A stretch of DNA of 64,000 bases, from the NCBI RefSeq assembly GCF_024362765.1, contig NZ_CP093302.1, positions 1,146,001 through 1,210,000 of the forward strand, in the 5' to 3' direction. The position numbers and the translations under genes are program-made. Source of the DNA: Alkalihalobacillus sp. LMS6. Lineage in GTDB: Bacteria > Bacillota > Bacilli > Bacillales > Bacillaceae_D. This document shows positions 1 to 8,597 of this stretch, piece by piece. The notes beneath the pieces are model-generated. The model saw only the letters and a list, made by a program, of their open reading frames with translations. It did not search any database and was not told where the DNA came from. Positions within the stretch are counted from its first letter, which is position 1. The number at the start of each line of letters is the position of its first letter.

Positions 1-240
1 AATCGAGTTTATGAGGGTTTCTACTTTTTCTTTTTCTTCGGTTAAAATATTAATTTTTTCTGATTTGTTCAATAAAAAATAGATAAACACACTTGTCGCA
101 ATGATAAATACGATGCCTTTTATTTTTTGATAAAAGGAATATAATTCAGGTTCCCATCTTAGTAATAAGTAGTCAGTTCCAATCACCCAAATAAGACTAA
201 CGACAACAAATAAAGCAATAATTTTTCTTTTTGATTTCAT
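1..240 (-). CDS. N-terminal part of a membrane sensor-like protein (partial)
   Basis: An open frame reads on the minus strand from an ATG at 240 to the window edge (80 codons), so the rest of the gene is missing. The start is preceded by the ribosome site AAAGGTGG at good spacing. The peptide has a basic start (MKSKRK), a hydrophobic segment at about residues 7-20, a short outside loop with Trp and Tyr residues, and a second hydrophobic segment at about 41-58. A Glu/Lys-rich helix follows and runs into the edge. Two membrane spans followed by such a helix are common at the front of sensor kinases and diguanylate cyclases, but no catalytic domain is visible. The function is therefore inference only. 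Confidence 0.6.
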   Translation of the reverse strand, partial: MKSKRKIIALFVVVSLIWVIGTDYLLLRWEPELYSFYQKIKGIVFIIATSVFIYFLLNKSEKINILTEEKEKVETLINSI

Positions 241-374
241 CCCAGCGTCCACCTTTATCCAACCTATCGAAATAAGAGTACCTGCTCTTAAGCAGAAAGA
301 CAACCGCATTTGAAGAAGTCTGTCAATTTTTGTCGACTTTTTACGACAAATCGTAAGAAGAGAGGGGAAATGCA

Positions 375-1109
375 ATGAGTAGTCAACTACCGCCAGAGCA
401 TTTGCAGCAATTTGTCGGTGGCAATTTTGAAAGTGTTGGAAAAGAGTTTTTACAGCTTTTTCAACAATATGGTCATTTAAAACCAAATGATCATGTTTTA
501 GACGTTGGAAGCGGGGTTGGAAGGATGGCGCTACCGCTTTCGACTTACTTATCAGACAAAGGGTCGTATAAAGGGTTTGATATATCGAAAGAAGGAGTGG
601 AATGGGCAAAAAACAATATTGCTGCAACGCATACGAACTTTCAATTTGATCATGTCGACATTTACAATCACTTGTACAATCCAAATGGCACCTTAACGTC
701 AACAAGCTTTACGTTTCCATATCCGGACCAGTCATTTGATTTTGTTTTTTTAACATCAATTTTCACGCATTTAATGGAAGAGGAGATTGCACATTATTTA
801 AGTGAAATTGATCGCGTTCTAAAAGAGGATGGTACCTGTTTATTTACAATGTTTATTGTCAATAAAGAAGCAAAAGATTGTATTCAAGCTGGTAAGAGCA
901 CCATTCAGTTTCCGTTCCGAGTAGGAGAAGCGTTTATTGAAAATGAAACGTATCCGAATGCGGCGGTAGGGTATGATTACCCCCAAATGGAAGGATTAAT
1001 AAATGAAACCAATTTACAAATCAAAGAAGTAAAGCTTGGAAACTGGTGTGGACGAACAACGTATACAACTTATCAAGACTTACTTATTCTTAATAAAAAG
1101 AAGCAGTAG
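375..1109 (+). CDS. Class I SAM-dependent methyltransferase
   Basis: This encodes 244 residues. Motif I of the Rossmann methyltransferase fold, VLDVGSGVGR, lies at residues 41-50. The acidic end of strand 2 (YKGFDIS, about 65-71) and the motif IV region (FDFVFLTSIFTH, about 120-132) follow. These are the parts that hold S-adenosylmethionine in the Methyltransf_11/25 families. No substrate-specific domain or membrane segment is visible, so the methyl acceptor is unknown; it is probably a cytosolic small molecule. The ATG follows GAGGGGAAA at normal spacing. The gene stands alone. It diverges from the partial sensor gene on its left and converges with the YeeE gene on its right, sharing the hairpin at 1101-1126. 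Confidence 0.85.
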   Translation: MSSQLPPEHLQQFVGGNFESVGKEFLQLFQQYGHLKPNDHVLDVGSGVGRMALPLSTYLSDKGSYKGFDISKEGVEWAKNNIAATHTNFQFDHVDIYNHLYNPNGTLTSTSFTFPYPDQSFDFVFLTSIFTHLMEEEIAHYLSEIDRVLKEDGTCLFTMFIVNKEAKDCIQAGKSTIQFPFRVGEAFIENETYPNAAVGYDYPQMEGLINETNLQIKEVKLGNWCGRTTYTTYQDLLILNKKKQ

Positions 1110-1126
1110 ACGAATGTCTACTGCTT
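1101..1126 (-). terminator. Intrinsic terminator of the YeeE gene, shared with the methyltransferase
   Basis: A perfect 11-bp stem (aagcagtagac / gtctactgctt) has a 4-nt loop. Read on the minus strand it is followed by CTTTTTATT, a usable U-tract. On the plus strand only a short T-run follows. The left arm overlaps the end of the methyltransferase gene. Confidence 0.75.
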
Positions 1127-1134
1127 GATGTTTG

Positions 1135-2358
1135 CTAACAGAAACTGTCCCGCGGTTTGGGGACGGATAGTCCGAACATGGGTCGAAGCTTAAGAGCTAG
1201 AAACGTCCCAGCAATTGCCATAACGCCCCATATGTAGCCATGTGCACTAAACGATGCTATACCACCAAAGTAAGCCCCAACGTTGCAACCAAAAGCAAGT
1301 CGTGCGCCATACCCCATTAATAATCCTCCGATCACAGAGGCCGCAGCGTTTTTGGCTGTAATTTTAGTAAGAGTAAACAATCCACCAGCGGCGGATGCAA
1401 TAAACGCTCCTAAAATAACGCCAAAGTTTAAAACCGTTGTTGTATCTGCAAAAATAGATGCCTGCAAGGCTTCCGTGCTTCCTTGCCAGTAACCCCAGCT
1501 TTCTACATCAAAGCCAATCGCTTCTGCTGCTTTTGAACCCCATAACGTAAATGCTGACGTGACGCCCCATGGTGTTCCACGGGTGAGTAACGTTAACGCA
1601 TTCAGTACGGCTAGGACAATTGCTGCTGTAAATAAAGGCCATGAGCCTCTAAAAATACGTTTCCAACCAATTGCTGAAGGGACTGCAGCCATTTTGGGCG
1701 GGTTCTTTTTCTTTTCAATTAGAATTGTAATCCAAGCAATAACCGCAAAGATAAGAAGGGACACAACCAGTGCACCGCCATAGCCAAGTCCTGTTGATGT
1801 GGCTAATGAAAAAGGTTCTGCGGAGGGCATATCTTCCATCCAAAAATTAAAGTGAGCGGCGCCAATGGTGGAACCAATAATAAAAAATAGCAACGTAATA
1901 AACATGACGGAACGACCGCCACCTACAGCATAAAGTGTGCCAGACGCACAGCCGCCTCCAAGCTGCATACCGATACCAAATATGAACGCACCTACGAGTA
2001 AACTAACACCTACAGGAGATACATAGCCATTGGCATCTGCGCCAAAGAACGTAGTCCCAACCGCAAGTATTGGTGCAAAAAGCAAGCAAGCGACCGCAAG
2101 CATCAGCATATGTGCGCGAAGGGATTGTCCATTCCCGACAGATGCTAATCTTCTGAACGCCGACGTAAAGCCAAAACGTGCATGAAATAATGTGAAGCCA
2201 AGTCCTATGCCGATCACGGCTAACAAGGGTTGAACAATATGTTGAGTAATCGCTAAAAAGACCGTTAAAATAACAGAAACAAGTATACCAATGATCACTA
2301 AAAGACGTTGTGGTGGATTTAAAGGTTTTGTTTCTTCTTGTTGCGCAACAGTAGCCAC
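1135..2358 (-). CDS. YeeE/YedE family sulfur-compound permease
   Basis: This 407-residue, very hydrophobic protein has about nine to ten membrane spans. It carries the duplicated signature of the YeeE/YedE (TsuA) family: a first repeat with GGGCASGTLYAVGGG (Cys about 137) and a second with ARLAFGCNVGAYFGG (Cys about 358). In characterised members such cysteines pass thiosulfate through the channel. The substrate here (thiosulfate or another sulfur compound) is inferred from the family. The start is a GTG at 2358 preceded by AAGGTG. No TusA-like sulfur carrier or rhodanese gene is adjacent, so it is a stand-alone transporter. The ribosome site and the terminator at 1101-1126 make it a single-gene transcript. 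Confidence 0.88.
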   Translation of the reverse strand: MATVAQQEETKPLNPPQRLLVIIGILVSVILTVFLAITQHIVQPLLAVIGIGLGFTLFHARFGFTSAFRRLASVGNGQSLRAHMLMLAVACLLFAPILAVGTTFFGADANGYVSPVGVSLLVGAFIFGIGMQLGGGCASGTLYAVGGGRSVMFITLLFFIIGSTIGAAHFNFWMEDMPSAEPFSLATSTGLGYGGALVVSLLIFAVIAWITILIEKKKNPPKMAAVPSAIGWKRIFRGSWPLFTAAIVLAVLNALTLLTRGTPWGVTSAFTLWGSKAAEAIGFDVESWGYWQGSTEALQASIFADTTTVLNFGVILGAFIASAAGGLFTLTKITAKNAAASVIGGLLMGYGARLAFGCNVGAYFGGIASFSAHGYIWGVMAIAGTFLALKLRPMFGLSVPKPRDSFC

Positions 2359-2530
2359 TTCATCACCTTACCCTATTAAATTTATCCGAAAAGGATTTTT
2401 TAATCTTAGACAAAACAAACGAGTGTGTTAAGACAAAAACTTCCTGTAAAAGATTGTCTCATCTTGTTAAAAATGAACTCGTTATAAATAAGATTTGTTA
2501 TTAGTCAAAAACCATTCATGATTTAGTGAA

Positions 2531-2560
2531 AAAAAATACCAAGGCAAGTGGCCTTGGTAT
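2531..2560 (-). terminator. Intrinsic terminator of the betaine-binding protein gene
   Basis: A perfect 10-bp stem (ataccaaggc / gccttggtat) with a 5-nt loop is followed on the minus strand by a run of seven T residues. It sits 6 bp past the stop codon of the binding-protein gene. Confidence 0.88.
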
Positions 2561-2565
2561 ATCGA

Positions 2566-3438
2566 TTAATTTTCTAACCAGCTGTCAACAAGCTCGCGAT
2601 TGTCTTCAATCCATTGTCTAGCGGCTTCCACATCATCATCAAGTTCTGATTGTAACTGAAGAAGTTCGCCAAGATTGTCATCATCGAACTGGGCATTATT
2701 TAACCACGTAATGATTTCAGCATGATCATCGGCTAAGCCATCTCGTGCAATGTAGTAAATATCGTCTGGCTCACCATAGATACCGTCTGGATCGTCAAGA
2801 AACTTCATGTCGTACTCACCTAGAGTCCAGTGGGGGCTCCAAAGTGTAACGACAATAGGCTCTTCATTTTGATAGGCACTTTCAAGTTCAGCAACCATTG
2901 CTTGTTCAGAAGATGCTGCAAGAGTAAAGTCTTCCAAGCCATAGTGAGGAATGACGTCATCTTCCGTCACGCTCATTAAAGCAGAACCTGGATCAATCCC
3001 CATAATTTCACCATTTACGTCATCATATGCATCGGGTAAGTCCTCTATTGAGTTCACGTCTTCCATATATGTAGGAACAGCAAGTCCTAAAGTCGCACCC
3101 TCATACAGAACACCATCTTCTTGCACATCAATATCTTCGGTTTCTTCATCAATATAATTTTGATCTGTAAAAGGTAGCCATGCATTGAAACCAATATCAA
3201 AATCCCCTTGTTCTGTACCAGTAAATAAAAATGCTTTCTCAACGGAAGCTAATTCAACATCGTACCCCTGTTCTTCCAGTAATTGTTCCCACACGTGAGA
3301 GAATGCAATGGCTTCAGCATACAAGTTATAACCGATTTCGATTGAACCAGATGATTCACCATCATTGTTATCGCTTCCACAAGCGCTTAAAACCGTTACA
3401 GCTGCTAGAGGAATTGCGAAAAGTTGCAGTTTCTTCAT
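2566..3438 (-). CDS. Glycine betaine/choline-type ABC substrate-binding lipoprotein (OpuAC family)
   Basis: With the ATG at 3438 the protein has 290 residues. It begins with a lipoprotein signal (MKKLQLFAIP, then LSAC with the lipid-bearing Cys at residue 20). The frame is open upstream to 3504, but 3438 is preferred because GGAGGA lies at correct spacing and the lipobox is then normally placed. The mature part is an OpuAC/ProX-like domain with aromatic segments (FNAWLPFTDQNY, LWSPHWTLGEYDMKFLDDP) of the kind that cage quaternary ammonium compounds. The protein is very acidic, as expected for an exposed protein in an alkaliphile. No permease or ATPase gene is beside it, so it must serve a transporter encoded elsewhere or a partner not recognised here. 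Confidence 0.85.
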   Translation of the reverse strand: MKKLQLFAIPLAAVTVLSACGSDNNDGESSGSIEIGYNLYAEAIAFSHVWEQLLEEQGYDVELASVEKAFLFTGTEQGDFDIGFNAWLPFTDQNYIDEETEDIDVQEDGVLYEGATLGLAVPTYMEDVNSIEDLPDAYDDVNGEIMGIDPGSALMSVTEDDVIPHYGLEDFTLAASSEQAMVAELESAYQNEEPIVVTLWSPHWTLGEYDMKFLDDPDGIYGEPDDIYYIARDGLADDHAEIITWLNNAQFDDDNLGELLQLQSELDDDVEAARQWIEDNRELVDSWLEN

Positions 3439-3551
3439 GTTTGTAAGTCCTCCTTCTAAATTAAACGCAATTTCTACCATACCATATTGTTTCATAGGAA
3501 TCATCTTTTATGCATAGGTAGGTTTTTAAAAGAAGGAGTTTGGGAATACAA

Positions 3552-3574
3552 TAAAAAACTCGTCAAACGACGAG
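3552..3574 (-). terminator. Intrinsic terminator of the 57-residue protein gene
   Basis: On the minus strand CTCGTC-GTTT-GACGAG is followed directly by TTTTTTAT. It starts a few bases after the stop codon of the small gene at 3580-3753. Confidence 0.75.
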
Positions 3575-3579
3575 GATTA

Positions 3580-3753
3580 TTAAGAACGATAGACTTTATT
3601 TACGTGCCAATGCATTTCCGGAAATGTATTAGAGTTGAGTTTTGAAGCAAAAAGATCTGCATGTTCATAAGAGGAGAATAGTTTATCAAAAGGTGTGGAA
3701 GTATTTTTTAATGATTGCGTATGACCATCAACAATACGGGTAACTGCGTACAT
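3580..3753 (-). CDS. Small cytosolic protein, 57 residues, function unknown
   Basis: An ATG at 3753 follows AAAGGAGC with 7-8 nt spacing, and the frame ends at 3580 just before a good terminator. The peptide starts MYAVTRIVDG and ends HWHVNKVYRS. It is soluble, with no signal or membrane segment, and has an alternating strand-helix-strand look (two beta-like edges around FDKLFSSYEHADLFASKL). I do not recognise the family. A ribosome site, full codon use and a private terminator argue that it is a real single-gene transcript and not noise. Confidence 0.6.
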   Translation of the reverse strand: MYAVTRIVDGHTQSLKNTSTPFDKLFSSYEHADLFASKLNSNTFPEMHWHVNKVYRS

Positions 3754-3927
3754 GCAAATGGCTCCTTTCCTCTTGTTCTTACTTGTTAGTATGACATATC
3801 AAACCGAGAAATTCATTACTAATTTTCTGAAAAAACGCGAAGGTTTTGTTAGTTTTTGTAGAAAGTGCATTAAATCACTGGAGGAAAGTCGGAATCACTA
3901 GTTTTCTAAGAGAAAGGATGATGGAAT

Positions 3928-4074
3928 GTGGATACAGTTATTTGGATTATTATAGCAATCGTGGTGTTTGCGATATTAGCGGGCGTTACTAAGGCAATTT
4001 TACGTATTGTATTTAGTTTAGCGGCCGTTGCAGCAGTCATTTTTCTTATTTGGCAATTAGTTAGTGGACTCTAG
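3928..4074 (+). CDS. Small membrane protein, 48 residues, function unknown
   Basis: A GTG at 3928 follows AAAGGA at 9-nt spacing. The product is almost entirely hydrophobic: one long span from residue 4 to about 20 (VIWIIIAIVVFAILAG), a short basic turn (TKAILR) and a second span (about 27-45). That suggests a helical hairpin in the membrane. The transcript ends in the strong hairpin at 4113-4146. I do not recognise the family. Two-span peptides of this size are common in Bacillaceae and often conserved. Confidence 0.55.
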   Translation: MDTVIWIIIAIVVFAILAGVTKAILRIVFSLAAVAAVIFLIWQLVSGL

Positions 4075-4112
4075 CAATACTGTCACATACATAAGCAACT
4101 GGATATGAACAT

Positions 4113-4146
4113 AAAAACAGGAACCGCTAAAACGGCTCCTGTTTTT
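4113..4146. terminator. Bidirectional terminator between the 48-residue gene and the lipid kinase
   Basis: The stem AAAAACAGGAACCG / CGGCTCCTGTTTTT has one mismatch and a 6-nt loop. A-runs and T-runs on the two sides let it work in both directions. Its right arm overlaps the stop codon of the lipid kinase gene. Confidence 0.8.
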
Positions 4147-5035
4147 ATGTTGTTTCTGGTACTAAGACTTCTATAAAACTAGGCAATATGTCTATTGTAA
4201 CAGGTAAAGTAATGCCCGTTTCTCCATCAATGTTTGTACTAAGTGGGTCTTCTGCTGATATAGAAAGGTGTTTCGCTTTGAACGCATGAACATGCTTGCT
4301 ATTCTCTAGATTCCCCGTTAAAAGAGAGGTGCCTACTGCAGCCGTATTCACTAAATTTGTATCTTGAATAATAAAACAGTGTAAGTAGCCATCGTCAATT
4401 TCTGCTGAAGGGGCAAGTTGTTCAAAGCCACCAACCGAATTCGTTAATGCAGCTATAAATAGAAGGGCGCTTCCTTCCCATGATTGATCGTCGTACTGAA
4501 TGTGTATTGTGCTAGCCGCATCGCTTGTAATCGTTTTGAATCCTTCTTTCACATATGCAAAAAATCCTAATTTTGATTTCTCTTTGGACGGCACTTCTGA
4601 TAAAGAAGATGCTAAACGGCCTGCTGCAACGACGTTGACAAATAATTGGTCATTTACTTTTCCTAAATCAGCCTTCCGTGTTGTGCTCGATTGTAAGCTT
4701 TGAATCGCTTTTTCAGGTTGGAGAGGGATGTTGAGTGCTCGAGCAAAATCATTTACGGTTCCTAATGGTATAACAGCAAGCTTAGGTTTATGAGTACTCG
4801 ACATAAACCCATTTATCGTTTCATGTAGTGTACCGTCTCCGCCAGCAGAAACAACGAGGTCGTACTTCTCTTCACATGCCTCCATACAATAGGTTGTTGC
4901 GTCAAACTCTTTTTTTGTTTCCCGTACTTCTACCGTATAATCGTGTTCTTTTAATAATTTTGCCGCTTGTTCCGTGTAGGAAAGGGCGTCTTCTTTTCCT
5001 GAACTTGGATTAATGATAATCATCGCACGTTTCAT
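4145..5035 (-). CDS. Diacylglycerol/lipid kinase family protein (DagK/YegS/BmrU type)
   Basis: This is a 296-residue soluble protein. It shows the nucleotide-binding GGDGTLHE motif at residues 65-72 and the partner PLGTVNDFAR at about 90-99, both diagnostic of the DAGK catalytic family. The start NPSSGK at 9-14 and a C-terminal segment with DGETG near residue 270 fit the two-domain fold. Bacterial members phosphorylate diacylglycerol or related lipids at the inner membrane face. B. subtilis has DgkB as the essential enzyme plus paralogues such as BmrU, and I cannot say which this matches. The ATG follows GAGGTG. The gene is transcribed alone, divergent from the membrane protein gene at 5165. 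Confidence 0.85.
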   Translation of the reverse strand: MKRAMIIINPSSGKEDALSYTEQAAKLLKEHDYTVEVRETKKEFDATTYCMEACEEKYDLVVSAGGDGTLHETINGFMSSTHKPKLAVIPLGTVNDFARALNIPLQPEKAIQSLQSSTTRKADLGKVNDQLFVNVVAAGRLASSLSEVPSKEKSKLGFFAYVKEGFKTITSDAASTIHIQYDDQSWEGSALLFIAALTNSVGGFEQLAPSAEIDDGYLHCFIIQDTNLVNTAAVGTSLLTGNLENSKHVHAFKAKHLSISAEDPLSTNIDGETGITLPVTIDILPSFIEVLVPETT

Positions 5036-5164
5036 TTTTTACACCTCACTATGTTCTCTTATTAGGTATTTCCTTATTTCTCTCATATCTAACCTAAAAT
5101 TGCACGTTTTTGAAACCAAATTAAAAAGCTTTCGTAGTATACTTGAGTAGGAAGGGGAGAGTTG

Positions 5165-6973
5165 ATGTTTTTTTGGATTTTAATTATGGCGCTGTCTTGC
5201 TTGAATTTAAACCCACGAGAATGGATTCGTGGACTAAAACAGATGCCAAAACAATGGTTAATAAGCCAAGTTCTTCGATATGGGATTGGGCTTGTACTTA
5301 GTTTTATTATTATTTATATTTTTCTTGTGGATCGTTCGTTAACTGGATTTTTAAATACGTTCGGATTTATCATAGCGATCAATCTAATTGTTTCAGGCTT
5401 TTTTCAAGCAACAAAAGGACTGTCAACAGCGACAAAAAAGAAAAAAGTACAGAAGTTAAAAAAAGCAAACATTCCTATGGCGCAAGCTGGTATTGGAATT
5501 GCGCTATTTATTGGCTTGATTATTATGAATGTCGTGTATCCACTTACGATTACACAAGATTTAGCGAACCTAGGTGAAATTGAAGTGTCAACCGATTCGA
5601 TTGATTCAGTTACGGAAGAAAGTGTTCGATCGGTTCCACATTCATATGCACGGTATAAATCTGAAATTGTTTTTGGAAACATTGAAAACTACTCGTTCTA
5701 TGAATTAGGAGAGTCAGCCATTCAGCGAATCGATGGAGAACTTTTTTGGGTTTCGCCAATTGAATATTCAAGTGTTTGGAGATGGATTAGAGCCGATAGT
5801 GCACCTGGTTATGTAATGGTCAGTGCAGAAAATCCAAATGCGGAAGCTGTACTTGTGGATGACTATGAAATGACGTATGTGCCAAGTGCATTTTTAGGAG
5901 ACAATTTAGAGCGCCACATACGAAGTGTTTATGGCGACGTCATTTTAATTGATTATTCGTTTGAACCAGATGATGAAGGAAATCCGTACTACGCCTATTC
6001 GTACGCATATTATGATCATTATCGAAGTGCGCCAAAAGCCGATGGAGTGATTTTAGTTGATCCGGTATCTGGTGAAATGGAGCAGTATGATTTGGGTGAG
6101 CAACCTGAATTTATAGATAATGCGATTCATTACTCACTCGCACTTGACTATGCTTATTGGTTTGGTACATATAGTAACGGTCTTCTAAACTCAATTTTTG
6201 CAAAAGAAGGTGTGCATCAACCAACAAGTGAAGAAGAAATGATTGGTGTTATTGGACCAGATGGTAATATGTATTGGATGATTGATCATATGAGGCCGAA
6301 TCAGGAGAGTAATGCCATGGTTGGTTTTACTATGGTTAATGCTCAAACCGGTGATGCAACTTATTATGCAGGAACCTCTGGAATGACTAACGCCAGAGGT
6401 GCTAGAGATGCAGTGAATCGCTCGTTCCAGCGTGAACAATGGGAAGGTACACAACCTGTTTTATATTCCATTTATGACAACTACACATGGGTAGTACCTG
6501 TTGTGGACCAAAGCGGATTGATGAGAGAAATTGCGATGGTCCATGCAGAGACGTCGAGCGTAGCAACAGGAACGTCGAGAGAGGAAGCGTTCCATCACTA
6601 TCGTCAGATGCTAGCAAATGATTTAGGCACGGATGATTATATTCCAACAAATCTTTTAGAAGAACTAGAAATGCAAGGAACGGTCTATCGTGTTAGTCAA
6701 GCGTCCAATGCCCGCTACATTCAAGTCCTGCTTGATGGTGAGAGTCGTGTATTAGAGTTTGATATTACGGGTAATGCAGCTGCGGTCTTCATTCAACCTG
6801 GGGATGAAATTGAAGCAACGGTCAATGATACAGGTGAAAGTGTCTTACCTGTCCTAGAGTTTGAGAATGTAACGATCGATGATGAATTTGGTGAAATTGA
6901 AGATTTTGAGCTAGAAGATGAAACGGAAGAAGAATCAAGTGAAGAATCTGAACCAGAAACGTCGGAAGAATAA
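5165..6973 (+). CDS. Membrane-anchored protein with a large extracellular domain, function unknown
   Basis: With the ATG at 5165 (AAGGGG at 6-7 nt; a TTG three bases earlier is too close) the product has 602 residues. Three to four hydrophobic segments fill the first 140 residues (for example YGIGLVLSFIIIYIF and GIALFIGLIIMNVVYP). A basic cytosolic loop (TKKKKVQKLKK) lies before the last span. About 460 polar residues follow outside, rich in Tyr, Trp, Asp and Glu. The chain ends in a Glu/Ser tail of about 40 residues. No enzyme motif is recognised. It may be a cell-envelope protein. It is followed by its own terminator and stands alone. Confidence 0.75.
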   Translation: MFFWILIMALSCLNLNPREWIRGLKQMPKQWLISQVLRYGIGLVLSFIIIYIFLVDRSLTGFLNTFGFIIAINLIVSGFFQATKGLSTATKKKKVQKLKKANIPMAQAGIGIALFIGLIIMNVVYPLTITQDLANLGEIEVSTDSIDSVTEESVRSVPHSYARYKSEIVFGNIENYSFYELGESAIQRIDGELFWVSPIEYSSVWRWIRADSAPGYVMVSAENPNAEAVLVDDYEMTYVPSAFLGDNLERHIRSVYGDVILIDYSFEPDDEGNPYYAYSYAYYDHYRSAPKADGVILVDPVSGEMEQYDLGEQPEFIDNAIHYSLALDYAYWFGTYSNGLLNSIFAKEGVHQPTSEEEMIGVIGPDGNMYWMIDHMRPNQESNAMVGFTMVNAQTGDATYYAGTSGMTNARGARDAVNRSFQREQWEGTQPVLYSIYDNYTWVVPVVDQSGLMREIAMVHAETSSVATGTSREEAFHHYRQMLANDLGTDDYIPTNLLEELEMQGTVYRVSQASNARYIQVLLDGESRVLEFDITGNAAAVFIQPGDEIEATVNDTGESVLPVLEFENVTIDDEFGEIEDFELEDETEEESSEESEPETSEE

Positions 6974-6985
6974 ACTGTTCAAACA

Positions 6986-7020
6986 GAAGCGCGCCTTATG
7001 GCGTGTTTTTGTTTTTTTTG
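6986..7020 (+). terminator. Intrinsic terminator of the 602-residue protein gene
   Basis: The stem AGCGCGCC / GGCGTGTT (two G-T wobbles, loop TTAT) is followed by a long T-rich run. It begins 13 bp past the stop codon. Confidence 0.75.
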
Positions 7021-7607
7021 TGAAAGTTGATAGAGTCCATATAATTTTGTAAAGAATGCCTATGACTAGCCCGATGCGATACACTGTTTTTACACCACTA
7101 AAATATACCAGAATGAAGAGATACGAAGCTTAATTGACACAACTCGGTGTAGTGCTCATGAACATCTACGAAAATTGGCGCTCGGCTCTAAAGGTGAATG
7201 TAAACCTTATTTTTCTCTTATGTCTTACTCATTAGCGCTTGTGCCTGTGATGAAAGCTTCCATCCGCGCGATAAATGATGAATATAATTTGAATTGATCA
7301 TGTCATTTTTGGATAAAAGGTGACCGTTTTTGGACAAACCTACTCAAATTATAAAAGCAGTGTGTCGTGATTGTACGCTGAAATCTGGACTTGAATTGAA
7401 AGCTCTTGAAGTGTATTGGAAAATGATTAAAAATAATCTTACAAATTTAAAGGGAAAATGGTTTTGTTTAGAGAACTATAGAAGAAGCTATGAATATTTC
7501 TCAATACATGAAATCGTTAAAAAAATTAAATAATGATTGTGTTGTGATTTGATTTTTTGTATCGTTATACATAAGCTTTCTTAATTTTACATAAAAGGGG
7601 GGACGAA
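7021..7607. other. Gene-poor stretch, 587 bp, with decayed-looking open frames
   Basis: No gene is convincing here. Two open frames are visible on the plus strand. One (7070-7297) has no start codon near its front and reads as an ordinary soluble peptide (EEIRSLIDTTRCSAHEHL). The other (7330-7533, TTG start, AAGGTG upstream) gives 67 residues with no recognisable motif. Both could be remnants of a lost gene. The promoter of the peptide-transport operon probably lies near the right end, where an AT-rich stretch precedes the AAAAGGGGGG ribosome site of the first gene. Confidence 0.4.
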
Positions 7608-8597
7608 ATGGATAATCCTGTTCTTCAGATAAAAAATTTACAAACGACTTTCCAATCTGGTAGAAAATCAGTACCCGCTGTAGATGGTGTCAGTATTCAT
7701 CTAAATAAGGGAGAGGTTGTAGGGATTGTAGGCGAATCCGGGTGTGGGAAAAGCGTAACATCGTTATCCATTATGCGGCTTATTCCGAGTCCACCTGGGA
7801 AAATAAGTAAGGGTGAAATCTTATTTAACGGTGAAAATCTTGTGAAAGCCTCGAATAAACGAATGAAGCAAGTACGAGGAAAAGAGATTTCAATGATTTT
7901 TCAGGAACCGATGACTTCATTAAATCCTTTATTTACAATTGGAAATCAGCTTGTTGAAGCGATTCGAAATCATCATACTATGTCAAAAAAAGAAGCGTTG
8001 GAAAAAGCGATTGGTTTAGTCGATATGGTGGGAATTCCTCGGCCAAGAGAAATTGTAAATAATTACCCCCATCAATTATCGGGTGGGATGCGACAACGGA
8101 TTATGATAGCGATGGCCATGTCCTGTGATCCGGAAGTATTAATTGCGGACGAACCTACTACAGCTCTTGATGTTACCATTCAAGCGCAGATCTTGGATTT
8201 AATGAGAGAGTTAAATGAGAAAAAAGGAACAGCTATTCTTTTTATTACTCATGATTTAGGAGTAGTTGCAGATATTTGTCATCGTGTTGTCGTCATGTAC
8301 GCTGGACAAGTCGTTGAGGAAGGTACGGCTCGTATGATTTTGAAAGATCCTAAGCATCCGTACACAAAGGGGTTAATACGATCGTTACCTAATATGGCAG
8401 AAAAACAGCAGACGCTTTATTCCATTCCAGGAACCGTGCCACAGCCGGGTTCTGTTACGCAAGGGTGTCGATTTGCTGACCGCTGTGAATTTGCTTTTGA
8501 CGCTTGTTTCTTCGAAGATCCAGCCTTACTCGATCTAGAAGAGGGCCGCGCTTGTCGCTGTTTGCTATACAAGGAGGAACAAGAAAGTGTCGGTTAA
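7608..8597 (+). CDS. oppD: Oligopeptide ABC importer, ATP-binding subunit (OppD/DppD type)
   Basis: This is a 329-residue ABC ATPase. Walker A is GESGCGKS at about residues 44-51, the Q-loop is [10 protein letters not shown], the signature is LSGGMRQR and Walker B is [14 protein letters not shown]-terminal oligopeptide-transport extension with a Cys cluster ([14 protein letters not shown]) is the OppD/DppD hallmark and holds an iron-sulfur site in some members. The start follows AAAGGGGGG. It is the first gene of a five-gene operon and overlaps the next by 11 bp. With OppF it forms the ATPase pair that drives peptide uptake at the membrane. Peptide versus nickel specificity cannot be read from the ATPase. 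Confidence 0.92.
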   Translation: MDNPVLQIKNLQTTFQSGRKSVPAVDGVSIHLNKGEVVGIVGESGCGKSVTSLSIMRLIPSPPGKISKGEILFNGENLVKASNKRMKQVRGKEISMIFQEPMTSLNPLFTIGNQLVEAIRNHHTMSKKEALEKAIGLVDMVGIPRPREIVNNYPHQLSGGMRQRIMIAMAMSCDPEVLIADEPTTALDVTIQAQILDLMRELNEKKGTAILFITHDLGVVADICHRVVVMYAGQVVEEGTARMILKDPKHPYTKGLIRSLPNMAEKQQTLYSIPGTVPQPGSVTQGCRFADRCEFAFDACFFEDPALLDLEEGRACRCLLYKEEQESVG

